Assembly (NCBI GenBank): GCA_021234155.1
Contig: JAJEKV010000071.1
Location: 4,152,483-4,216,482, forward strand
Length of the DNA: 64,000 nt
Source of the DNA: Isoetes taiwanensis
Lineage: Eukaryota > Streptophyta > Lycopodiopsida > Isoetales > Isoetaceae
Reading direction: 5' to 3'
Shown in pieces: positions 22,124-32,200 of the stretch (the first letter of the stretch is position 1; each line of letters starts with the position of its first letter). A program made the translations under genes and the position numbers. The notes under the pieces were generated by a model, which saw nothing but the letters and a program-made list of their open reading frames with translations, had not been told where the DNA came from and did not search any database.

Positions 22124-23058
22124 ATGAAGGACCAAGTAGGGGAGCCTCCTCCCGAAATGAAGAGTTCCAGAAAGAATAAACGGTTTCTATTGAAGATGCG
22201 ATTAAGGAAAAGCTTTAAGGTATTCACCTCAAAAGCTAAAACTGTAATAACCGCCTGTTTCTCTATTACGGCATCTTTTCTTCAAGAAGAACAGGTACTG
22301 GCACGAAAATTTGTTGAAGATTATGATGCCGTCAAGTACCCACCCTATCAAGAAACTAATTCGTTGGAGACATTAGGGATTGTCAGGGCTCTTATAAATT
22401 ATGGCAAGACTCTGAAGACCCAGGGAGGCACGTTGCTGCAGATGCCTCACTCCATTATGCAGATGCCATGGAAGAGGTTGTAGAAGAAGTGGAAGCCAAA
22501 TCTGGCTTGGAAGGAGTTGGTTCTTTGCAAATTGCAGATGAAGGCCTGAAGAATACTCTAGAAGACACAATTGATGTCAAAATTTATGTCAGAGCAGAAA
22601 TTAAAGGAGATGTATCCGATTTTAAAACCCAAGCCGATGTTATTGGGGCTGCTGGAAGTGCCGTTGATGGATTACAGAAGGCTGTTGAAGACCAAGCACA
22701 AGGCCAAAGAAAAGCTGGAGATTTAACTCAGGGTGCAAAAGCAATGGGAGAAGGTGCAAGAGATAAAACTGCTCAATTCTCAGAGAGTGCAAAGGATAAG
22801 GCTGGCCAAGCAAAAGAAAGTGCAGAGCATAAGGCTGAAGGTGCGAAGCACAGAACAGGTGAAGCTGCAGATGCTGCTAGACAAAAAGGCCCAGAAAGTA
22901 GAGAAATTGCAGCCAAGGAGAATACTGAAGCAGCCAAGGAGAATGTGAAAGGAAAGGCCTCATATATGATGCAGATGGATCTGAAGTCAAGAACAGATGG
23001 AACTAAAGAATCGGTGAAGATGCCCAAAATTTTTAAAAAGAAAAGAAGATGCCGTTAG
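22124..23058 (+). CDS. Captured LEA (group 3, LEA_4-like) coding sequence
   Basis: The frame from ATG 22468 to 23058 (196 codons) codes an Ala/Lys/Glu-rich helix with 11-residue periodicity: GARDKTAQFSESAKDKAGQ, AKESAEHKAEGAKHRTGEA. This is typical of late-embryogenesis-abundant group 3 proteins, which protect membranes and proteins in drying cells. The same frame is open upstream of 22468. A preceding frame (22124-22483, with EEQVLARKFVEDYDAVKYPP) overlaps it and probably belongs to the captured unit with one indel. Lying between a PBS and a polypurine tract, it was most likely picked up by the retroelement as a host transcript. Whether it is expressed is unknown. Confidence 0.72.
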
Positions 23059-23838
23059 AAGACATCTCATTGTCTCTGATAAAGATCAGTCAAAACCTGT
23101 GGGAAGGGCATTCAAGATGTTGCATCGCGAATACCAAGCAAGAGATTGTCAATGGAAAAATCTTTGAAATAGCCATTGTTCAAGCAGCTTGAACCTGTAA
23201 ATGCAAAACCTGATATTGCAAGAAGATGCTGCGGGTTTGGAATGACAGGAAATGAATCAAGCTCCCTCACCAAAGATTCTGCCACCGTATTGGGTTCCCT
23301 AAGGGCTAAGAACTTGGGGTGATAACGAGCTGAAGGCATCTGAACCTATTAACAAAAACCCTACATATTTGCTAGAGGGCCTTCCTTCAATGGGTCAAAA
23401 TGAGGAGCATAAATAACAAAGAATGGCAGAACGTTTGGCCATCGAAAGTGAATGATCCAAGAATCAGGAAAAAATGAGGGGCTTGAAATTTCGCCCCTAA
23501 AGCGGACCCGGATTATCAGGAGAGAATGAAAAACGAGAATCCTTTCTTCACCCGATTGCAGCTCTGGTCGCTCCCGAATCTTGGCCCGGATGTAAGGCTG
23601 CGAGATTGATCTGTAAATTTGTGAGGTTAATCGATTCGCCCCCCGGCAGAGTCCCCAGGAAAACAACGGTGATAGAAAATTGGGGCAAATTTCAAGCCCC
23701 TTTTTTCATCGAAAAATTTTTAGATCAACATAAAATTTTCTGAGGAAAGGGCTTCGTGCAGACCCAGGTACGACCCCGCAAAACTCACTTGGCGGCGCCG
23801 CCCATTACTCCAAAGAATTATTTTATAATGTCATTTCG
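23059..23838. other. Interior of the LEA-carrying element, unassigned
   Basis: No recognisable retroviral domain. A 101-codon minus-strand frame (23361-23666) has no known family. Probably further captured or degenerate sequence. Confidence 0.35.
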
Positions 23839-24595
23839 GTGGCGGCCTTGAGAAAAATTTCTTCGCTAAATTACCCAACTGTTGGACGAGAAAATTACTA
23901 CTTCGGACAAAGCATCATGGATTTGGAAGAAGCGAGCATGTACATGATTCATGTGCAACATGAACAAATAGAAAATATAAATGAAGAGCTAAGGGAATTT
24001 TGTTTTGAGAGGATGCCGCTACCGCAGAAGCTTCGGGAAACCCGCAGGCACTTCGCGGAAGATGCCCAAATCAAATTTTATTCCGAAAAGAAGCATGGCT
24101 GCCAGAAAAAGATCAAGCAGATGGAAAACGAAGATGGAGCCGATAGAACTAAGCCCACTGGCAAAATAGAGACAAAAAGAGGATATTCGAGACGTCGTGG
24201 ATCTATTTGGAGATGATCCAGAGATACTGCATGCCTTAATTCAAGATAATGGAGCAGCAGCACTAATGGACGAAATCCTATTCACAGAGCCAACCATTCT
24301 GACAGCAGACCTCACGGATAGGGATGCCCTGTGTATAGCTCCGAAGATGAAGCTAGGAGCAGAGGAATTTGTGTGTCCAACGGCAAGTAATGATACTCCA
24401 AGAAAAGCACGAACCGAAATAGGGTTGATAACAAGAGAGAAATTTATGCCCTTTCTGCCCGTTGTTATTAATAGAAAAGACGCAGAAAAAGTCGTTCTTG
24501 GAGCTGTTGCAAAACCCTACTTGCGCAGAAATCGCGAGAAGGCCAATATTACACAAGCTTCACCAATCTTAGAAAAAGGGCGTGAAGATTTCTAA
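23839..24595 (+). CDS. Unrecognised coding stretch in the LEA-carrying element
   Basis: Two overlapping frames (23839-24216 and 24197-24595) read as one protein if a single indel near 24190 is allowed. The first part is charged and coiled-coil-like (IHVQHEQIENINEELREFCF); the second is acidic then mixed (DDPEILHALIQDNGAAALMD). It resembles neither gag nor pol nor LEA. It may be a second captured host gene or a highly diverged gag. No function is inferred. Confidence 0.4.
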
Positions 24596-25048
24596 GAGAG
24601 AAAATATTCTAGTGAGAGTCACCGACACAGAAAAGCAGGGTTGGAGAAGAAAAGCAACCCGCCTATCACTTAAAAGGTTTGTAGTAGCAATAAATAATAA
24701 CACAAGGGATAACACAAACATATAAATTTCCACTCGAATACTATGAGGAGAAAATTTTAGTGTTACCCTTAGGAAATTCTATTCATGACGAAGGCCCATG
24801 TTTGTTGGGAAAAATACTCTAAACAAAATATGTGAAGTATTCTAGAGTCATTTAAACATCCTATAATTGAGGTCCCGTGTAATGGTTAAGCCTAATGGAT
24901 GCTTGATCAAGGGGGAGAAATATGCCTAATATATGTGATCAAGGCATCCTCATAATAGTATAGTCTAGAGGAAAAAATTTCAGTTCTTTTTATTAAGGGG
25001 GAGAGAGTTCATAAACTAGAAGTTCTAATCATTCTTGATCTATTGATC

Positions 25049-25057
25049 AAGGGGGAG
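25049..25057 (+). promoter_or_regulatory. Polypurine tract of the LEA-carrying element
   Basis: AAGGGGGAG directly before the 3' LTR. Two similar purine runs (AGGGGGAGA) occur upstream near 24918 and 25000. The stretch 24596-25048 holds no gene. Confidence 0.85.
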
Positions 25058-25264
25058 TGTTAGAATATAGGTTATATGATCATATACATCAAGATAGATG
25101 ACATGGCGAGTGCCATGTGTACACGCCAATATGGCAGTCCTAGTCATGAAGAGAGTCATGACTTTAGATGAATAGACGTGTCCCATCCAACATATTTGTA
25201 TATGCTACGTTGGGGGCTATTCCCAATCTAGTCCAATCTATTCCAGCATTCTATATATTTATCA
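25058..25264 (+). repeat. 3' LTR of the LEA-carrying element
   Basis: 207 bp. Four substitutions against the 5' LTR; ends in TATCA before the CTTCA duplication. Confidence 0.93.
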
Positions 25265-25626
25265 CTTCAGGCGCTCCAACATACTCCCTGCAACATCACA
25301 AGATTAGAACTTAGTGGTAATGACTTAACTGATGATTTCATGCAGAGGTTGGGCCTCATACTTCAATCCAGTAGCTGCCAGATTAAATACTTGGATTTTG
25401 AAAGATCGATCCGGCCAGCAACAGATATCCGACCTATTACAGAAGCACTCAAGGCGCAGGACTCCGACATTCAAACTCGGTGCTAAATCATAACCCCTTA
25501 GGGATGACAGACTTGAGCTCGGCTGATGTGGCCGGCTCAACCTAATCGGGTTGATCACGGTTGATCTCAGCGATCCGGGTTCGAAAAATCCAATCGAAGA
25601 GGAAAAAAATGAAAGCAAGCGTCTAA

Positions 25627-26935
25627 TCCACCACGCCCAACCGACCCACGCCCAACCGATCGAGCCGCCCAATATGCCCGTGTATATTTAGAGGGCCCAG
25701 ATGGCCCTAATTATCGGCATCCGTGCACCCTTTAAAAAATATATATAAGTCGGAAATATATAAACTATCTTTGTATATTCCAACTTGATATCTTGAAAAT
25801 ATCTTTTTCTCGTAAATTAATTTCTTATTGGCATAAAAGTATTCTTCGAGACCATAGGGAATGGCATGGTGAATTTTTGGGAAATTATTAATAGCCATGG
25901 ATCTGGCACAATACTAAGAATATGCCGCCAATCAATGGCTCCCAATCAACGTTGAATAAAAAATCCATATACTTGAAAATAGAGAATAAACCATAGCATT
26001 AACAATTTCTACAAAACCATGGTCTCTCTGCTAAACCAGGTTGCACATTGCTAAGCCAAACCGCCCTTAATCGACCCTCACTTGACCGCTCCCCAATTAA
26101 TCCTGTAGTCAATCCAAAAATTTGAAATGCTTGAATGAATCCTGCTGCCGAAATCAATCTTGCACAATCTCGGAATCAACCTCGGAATCAATCATCTTCA
26201 TAATGGATGCACGGCATAGCGTCTGAGACATGCCTGTTTACACGGGTACGGAGGATTCAAACCTCCGGGCCATGTCGGCCTCACCAGAACCCTTCTACTC
26301 TACTGCCATCTTACCTATCCTGCATAAATGCAAGTCAAACAGCAAACAAAGCCGACATGCAAACAACAAACAGCAGCAAAGCTACAAGCAGCAAACAGCA
26401 AACAGTAGCAAAGCATGCCACAAATTAGCGCCGCCATAGCCGATGGCTTCAACCGCCAAAGCATCTGTGGGCTTCATCGCCATAGCTCTTTGCTCTCTAC
26501 CTCTCTTCATCGCCATACCTCCCCACCTCTGTGCTTCCGCCTCTACTCCGCTACCCCAGCCAAAAAAGGAAGGGAGCATCCGTTTCTATCCACGCCCCAG
26601 AAAAACGGCCTCCAAAAAAAAATTATTCTTCCTAACATTTCAAAATAAAAGTCATATAAAAACCCAAAAAAAGCAACATCACCTCTAAATGATATTAAGC
26701 TCCTTAAACATAGCAAGATATACGATTTTTTATACAATACGCCACAGAAATCTTAGCCCAACCTTGCGATCACAAATACCAAACTCAAACGTTGGAAGTT
26801 TATTGGCATAAAAGTATTCTTGTATAAATTAAAATGCTGTGAAATCTTTTCCATCGTATTTAGAATTTAGAATACTCTTTAATTGCTAAATTAGGAAAAA
26901 TATTGACTTAAAAATCAAAATTGGGCTCGAAGTCA
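25627..26935. other. Non-coding stretch before family-3 relic, copy B
   Basis: Counterpart of 3968-5263, including the AACAACAAACAGCAGCAAAGC repeats (about 26340-26410). No gene supported. Confidence 0.4.
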
Positions 26936-27410
26936 GGCCTCTCCGGTCACTCCATGCCAAAGGCCTCTGCGTCGCAAACGCAGGCCTCTTCCATGCGAAG
27001 TGATCCGAGTCACTCGATTTAGAGCAAATTTGATCCAATTTTTGTATTAAAAGATGTTAGAATACTTAGAATTTGTCTAGGAATGTAGTATAGCACTTAA
27101 TTTTTGTTAAAAATATCAAAGAGTAGCCAAGATCAGGCCACTCCGGTCACTCTGCACCAATGGCCTCTGCGTCGCGAACGCAGACCCCTTTCGCGTGAAG
27201 TGATTCGAGTCACCCATATTTGCACTTTTAGATGTCCTTTTAGCATGCAATAAGTTGCTAGTTAGTCTAGAATTGATCCAGATAGGTATTTTTGTATCTT
27301 ATCACTCTTAGAAATGTTCACTTGTGGTAGAAATTAGGCCACTCCGGTCACTCCGCGCCAATAGCCTCTGTGTCGCGAACGCAGATCCCTTTAGTGCGAA
27401 GTGACTCGAA
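26936..27410. repeat. Three imperfect hairpin repeats, family 3 copy B
   Basis: Counterparts of the copy A hairpins, at about 26936-27012, 27137-27216 and 27337-27410. Arms such as CCGGTCACTC and GCGAAGTGACTCG face each other around an inner CTGCGTCGC..ACGCAG. Confidence 0.75.
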
Positions 27411-27589
27411 TCAACCAAGTTTGACCATGAATTGCCCAAATTTGACCCAACAAACTGCCATGTAGTGTTTCTTGATTTGTTTTGCTTAGATTTGCACTTC
27501 ATATTACCTTGTTTGGAGATCCATAGCCTTAGAACATAGGTCTACCTGATCAAGAACCCTTGTGCACGAAAACCTAGGCAGCCTTAGTC

Positions 27590-27597
27590 TATATAAG
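27590..27597 (+). promoter_or_regulatory. TATA box for ORF2, family 3 copy B
   Basis: TATATAAG about 115 bp upstream of the ATG at 27708, conserved with copy A. Confidence 0.6.
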
Positions 27598-27707
27598 GGG
27601 ACCTCATTTGCCATTTTCTCTTCACCAAACTTGCTCTTATCCTCTTAGGCGATTATCTAGCTCCTTGTCAATCCTTCCAAACCATTTTCTGCACTCATCT
27701 ATGCTCC

Positions 27708-29119
27708 ATGGCGCCCACGAACTTTGTTCAATGGTACGAACCACATCCAGGATTTCCCTGCAGAAGAGGCCTTTCATGTGTTTGACCATCAGTTCGACCT
27801 CCATGCAACTCTGACTAGAACCTCGTACTACACTGACATAGTCTACCAGTATGACCAGCAAATCTTACCCTGAGAAGTCAGCCTTCTCCCAAGAGGATGG
27901 AAGTGGATATCCTTGGAGTCGTTGAGCCAAGTCATAGGCGGGGGTTTCAAAGTCAAAAGTCAGCTGTGGGATAGGACAAAGAACATGCCTGATTACATGA
28001 GTTGTAAGGCTCACAGGCATAGGTATATCTCGACGCATGCGGCTCTCTCCTTATTCATGCATTACAGAGCAGTCAACAGGGTGGGGGAGCCTTCGATCCA
28101 GCCCCTGGACTTGGTACCACTCAACACAAGGATAGATCACGGCCAGATCCAGGAGATTCAATCTTCGGAGTATGTTACCATGGCACGGCATCAGGGGCAC
28201 TACAAATCGAGCAAGACTATGAGCAGGAAGGGGAGGAAAACCCAGATTGGGAGAGCATGGATGCAGCAAGAATGGAGAGGCAGATAGCAAGGCATGATGA
28301 TGACATTAGGCGGGCCAATGAACCACCAATCGGCATCAAAGCTCTATCGCCGATAGTAATCAAAGGGGAGGAGTATATCTTGGCAAATGACATCCTCTAC
28401 CTCCCATACTACCTAGAAGAAGGGTTCAGAATCGACAAGCTCTTAGGTCTCATTGCAAAGGAGCAGCAGAGCGACTTCATCGACCACTCATATCAGGAAA
28501 TTCCAAGAGAAGTAGCCGAGCGGCACTCTTACACTGGTGAGACGATGTCCACGTCGCCGCATACGAATACATAAGGGAGATATATCATCGGCAGTAGCCA
28601 GTCATCCCAGAAGAATAATTCCAAGCCACCCAAAGCAGAATGTACAAATCAGGGAAAGGCTCGAGCTCTAACCGAACCGTTCGATCGCAAAGCATGCGGG
28701 AGGCATCCAACAGCATCAATCTGGACAGTGGAACCACCATCTGGAGGGACCATGAAGACCTCTTAGCACTAGACGTCTACAGTGGAGCGGCTCAAAGGAA
28801 GGGAACAGGCACGCAAGCAATAGGAAGGGGAAAGGCGCTTCGATACTATCTTCTAGTCCTCAGTCAAGGACAGATGATAGTTTTTCACAAGGAGTTCAGC
28901 CCACAAGGGGAGGAGGCCGTGACAGTCCTAATAGCAGTCTCAAGCTTTGGGCAGCAGGGCAGCAGGACCACGGATCATATCATTCTTTTCAAGAGATCCG
29001 TAGTGCTTTATAGCCTCGACTTCGCCAGGGGTCACTTGAAAGATGCGCCAGTGACGGTCGTCGTCGTCACAGCACCTCGAGGGTGGATCAGCCAGGAACA
29101 TCCTGTTGAACGTCATTAA
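27708..29119 (+). pseudogene. ORF2-like protein remnant, family 3 copy B
   Basis: Less damaged than copy A. Long open pieces at 28257-28574 (LSPIVIKGEEYILANDILYL) and 28640-29119 (RYYLLVLSQGQMIVFHKEFS, VTVVVVTAPRGWISQEHP) define a C-terminal region that also exists in element 1 (43303-43680). The product family is unknown to me; it has a conserved Trp/aromatic N-terminus and a GEEY motif in the middle. Confidence 0.65.
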
Positions 29120-29261
29120 AGGCCTCCGACTCAAAGACATAAAGAATTTTTTCAAATCCATGAAGGGCTCTTGTCGATGAACACTTCTTGTCCATGTGTA
29201 ATATTAAATGTATAAAAATGTTTTAAGATTTCCATGTACTATTACCTATCCCTCTATAATG

Positions 29262-29836
29262 CAGGGATAGGTTCAATACGCTGTACGTTTTATACGGAAT
29301 ACGTATGAATTGTATGATACGGCACATATTTGCCGTGATAAAACGAAAAAATACGAAAAAAAAAAATTCCGGCTGTCCGGAAGATTTTCGGCGACGCTGA
29401 AAACAACGTGAAAGCGTCGCGAAAATTTTTTGGCGTTTTCGAAGACGTGAAAACCGGCGAAAACCGCTGTATGCGCATTTTTTTTACAGACGCTAAACCT
29501 TCTGCGTAATGGCAGCGAAAATACTTTCACAGACAAGATTTAAGAATTACAGACGAAAAAAATTCAAACCGTAAAAAATAAAAAATAATAAAAAAAATTA
29601 CGATTTGAATTTTTTTCACGTCTGTGAATTTTTCCAGATCTCAGCGTCGCGAAAATACTTTCGTGGCACGCAGATGTAAGGCTTCACAGACTTGAAAAAA
29701 AAAAAAATTTGCATTCGCAGACGCTGGTTTCACTTTCACAGACGCTAAAAAACTTCAGACGTGACTTTCCGAAAAGGTTTCAGCGACGCCGTAAATTTTT
29801 TTTCTGAATTTTGTACGCGTACAGAACCTATCCCTG
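29262..29836. mobile_element. hAT-type MITE (575 bp)
   Basis: Perfect 13-bp terminal inverted repeats (CAGGGATAGGTTC / GAACCTATCCCTG) flanked by the 8-bp duplication CTATAATG (29254-29261 and 29837-29844). Copy A has a single CTATAATG. The 8-bp duplication and CAGGG ends are diagnostic of hAT. The interior is built of repeated CAGACG/CGTCTG and GCGTCGCGAAAAT words in both orientations and has no coding capacity. Confidence 0.93.
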
Positions 29837-29959
29837 CTATAATGTAAAACTTCTGATGTATCAATTATCATAACTCATTGTTAACTTGGAAGTTGAATTT
29901 CAACTTGATTTCTTTTATGGTTAACAACAATTGACCTGTAAATGATGTTATATGATGTA

Positions 29960-31315
29960 TCTTCTTTATATTATAAAAATATAGCGTGTGTCTTCCATGG
30001 AGACCTAGATCGAACGGTTGAGGATTTGATCAACCAACGGTGAAGATGACATGTGCGCGACTTCAACCAAGATTTCATCTTGACTGTTCCTTCAATATGA
30101 TAAACTCAATCCGATAGTCAAGGGATGAAATGGGAAAGGGAAAAGGGAAAAAAAAAAAGAAAAATGGAGAAAAAAGGAAAAGGGAGGGGAAAAGGACAAA
30201 AGGAAAGGGAGAAAGGAAAAAGAAGAAATAGGAAAATAAAAATAAAAAAAGGAAAAAGACGAAAATAGAAAAAGGAAAGGGGAAAAGGAGAAAAGAACAA
30301 AAAAATGGAGTAGGAAAAAAGGGAAAGGGAAGGAGAAAATGATAAAGGGAAGGCAAAAGGGTCAAAGGAAAAGGGAAGACAAAAGGGCCGAAGGAAAAGG
30401 GAGAAATGAGAAAAAGTGGAGAAAAGGGAAGAAAAAAGGAAAGGTAAAATGGCCGAAGGAAAAGGGAAGACAAAAGGGCCGAAGGAAAAGGGAAGGAAAA
30501 AAAAGAGAAGAGAAAAAAAAAGTGGAGAAAGGGGTTGGGAAAAAGGGCTTAGGAAAAGAGAAAGGGCCAAGGGAGGGGGAAATGGAAGGGAAAAAGGGGA
30601 AGAGAGAAAGGATTGGGAGAGGAGGAAAAGGGCCATTGGGAAAAGGAAAAGAGAAAAGGGAAGCAAAGGGAAGGGAAAGAGAAGGAGGAAAAGGAAAAAA
30701 GGAAGGTGAAAAGAAGGGGGGGAAATAGGAAAAGAAAAAAGGGAAAAATGGGGAGTGAAATGAAACATTTGAGAAGGGAAAAAGAAAAGGAGAATGGAAA
30801 AAAGGGAAGCGTGGGGATGGGCAAACAAGAAAAGGAAAAAGAGAAAAAAAAAAAGAGAGTAAAACAAGAAAATAAAAATGGGAGGGGAAAAAAAAAGAGA
30901 AAAAAAGGAAAAAGAAAACATGACGAATGTAATAACAAAAAAGGGGAAAAGGGAAAAGGGAAAAAAGGAAAAAGTAAAGGGCAAAAAGAAATGGGAGAAA
31001 AGGAAAGGGAAAAATAGAAAAGGAAAAACAGGAAAGGGGCAAAAACGGGAAAAAGGCAACGGAAGAAATGGGATAGTGGAAAAAGGTAAACGAGAAAATA
31101 GAAAAAGAAAGGAAGGATAGAGGTGGAAAAAAAATGGAAAGCAGAAAAAGGCAAAGGGGAAAGGGAAAAAGCTTGGGGAATCTTGGGAGAACTGGAAAAT
31201 GCTGTTGAATGCTCTTAATTGTGCAACCTTAAAAATGTGAGTTCATTTAACAATTGCTCCAATATATCATTTATTGTTCCTAGCTATGCCCAGCAACGCT
31301 GAGCTCCATTTCTAG
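29960..31315. mobile_element. Non-autonomous Helitron, copy B
   Basis: Counterpart of 7710-9108. The 3' end has hairpin remains (GCCCAGCAACGCTGAGC, one stem base changed) and CTAG|T at 31312-31316. The putative 5' end is A|TCTTCTTTATATTATAAAAA at 29960. Confidence 0.6.
30120..31170. repeat. Homopurine (G/A) tract, copy B
   Basis: Counterpart of 7860-8965 and shorter by several words, for example the GAGAAAGAGAAAGAG run near 8310 is reduced here. No coding sequence. Confidence 0.95.
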
Positions 31316-31639
31316 TAACTTAAATAACAATCTTTGGTACTAATACTTGCGACCCGGGGAACACCGCTCAGGGGCTCCAAGGTCTAGGCGGCAACATTAA
31401 TGTCGGCCGGGAACTTGTTCGTGAGAGAGCGGGATGAAGAACAAGACATGTCGGTCGAAGTCAAAATACAATCTTCGACCTGACGAGAAACCAAATGCAC
31501 TTGACTCTTGGAGTGAGCTACATCATTGATGCATGCCCAGGAATATGGACCTCCACCACCTCCACCACCAAGAGGTCTCGATGAAGCTCCTTAGCCAGAG
31601 AGGGAGGAAGCCCTGGCTCCCAAGAAGAACAAGAAGAGA

Positions 31640-32200
31640 AAAAGAAGAGGTAGAATGAGTCCATCTCCTTCCACCTCCTAGCAAATCGATGCACTTCGGG
31701 AAGTGAATGGGAAGTAGCTCTGAGAGTGGGTCGAAACTTCGGGCGGGGATAGGAACAAGAGAATGCAGGGCGACTACAAAAAAGAAGGTAGACAACGCAA
31801 TGAGCAATGTGTGAAAGACAAGAAAATTAGGTTAGTTCTCGGGCAAGGGCAGGTCAGGCATGGAAGCAGAAGCAGGGCTTGATGAAAATGGAAGAATTCA
31901 GAAACTCTTATGGAATGAAGGATAAAGATATAGGCAAGGTGGCAACAACGAACTTGATTGGGCCAGCCAGAATATGGTGGAAAGATTACGAAAAATCAAA
32001 CAAGTTAAGGAGAAACAACTACAGGTTCAGGACATTCAGCAAAGCATTCCGTAAGCATTATGTTCCGAGATCCCATACTAGCAGACAAATACAACAGTTC
32101 TATAGGTTGGATCAGGGTAACTTTTCTGTGGCTATACAGAGAACAAGATTGCATACATGCATACCCCACAAACGAGGATCGCTATGTACGGTCCAGATCT
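31640..32200 (+). pseudogene. gag remnant, family 3 copy B
   Basis: Contains the gag core (GPARIWWKDYEKSNKLRR, FSKAFRKHYVPR, QIQQFYRLDQGNFSVA) as in copy A. From about 32149 the frame runs into the 3-kb insert. Confidence 0.7.

Larger units (their letters stand above)
21867..25264 (+). mobile_element. Non-autonomous LTR retrotransposon with captured genes
   Basis: Flanked by CTTCA at 21862-21866 and 25265-25269; copy A has one CTTCA and no element. LTRs are TG..CA, 207 bp each, differing at 4 positions that I count, so it is young. The primer site follows the left LTR directly and a polypurine tract (AAGGGGGAG) precedes the right one. No gag, protease, RT or integrase is recognisable. Instead the interior holds a LEA-like ORF and other non-retroviral reading frames. 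The PBS and the repeated GATCAAGGGGGAG sequence near the 3' end suggest a Copia-type parent. Confidence 0.9.
21258..25626 (+). pseudogene. LRR fragment split by two insertions, copy B
   Basis: The fragment seen whole at 3399-3967 in copy A lies here in three pieces: about 21258-21379, 21761-21866 and 25265-25626. They are separated by a MITE and an LTR element. The last piece has extra small changes relative to A. Confidence 0.65.
26936..32200 (+). mobile_element. Decayed Ty3/gypsy element 'family 3', copy B
   Basis: Counterpart of 5264-9975 with the same order: hairpins, TATA, ORF2 remains, Helitron insertion, gag remnant. A hAT MITE is added at 29262. The gag is cut off near 32148-32200 by the 3-kb insert. 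Confidence 0.7.

Noticed and set aside
22468-23058. The LEA frame as an ordinary host gene at this locus
   Set aside because: It lies between LTRs, PBS and PPT, within a sequence absent from copy A with a clean CTTCA duplication, so it travelled with the element.
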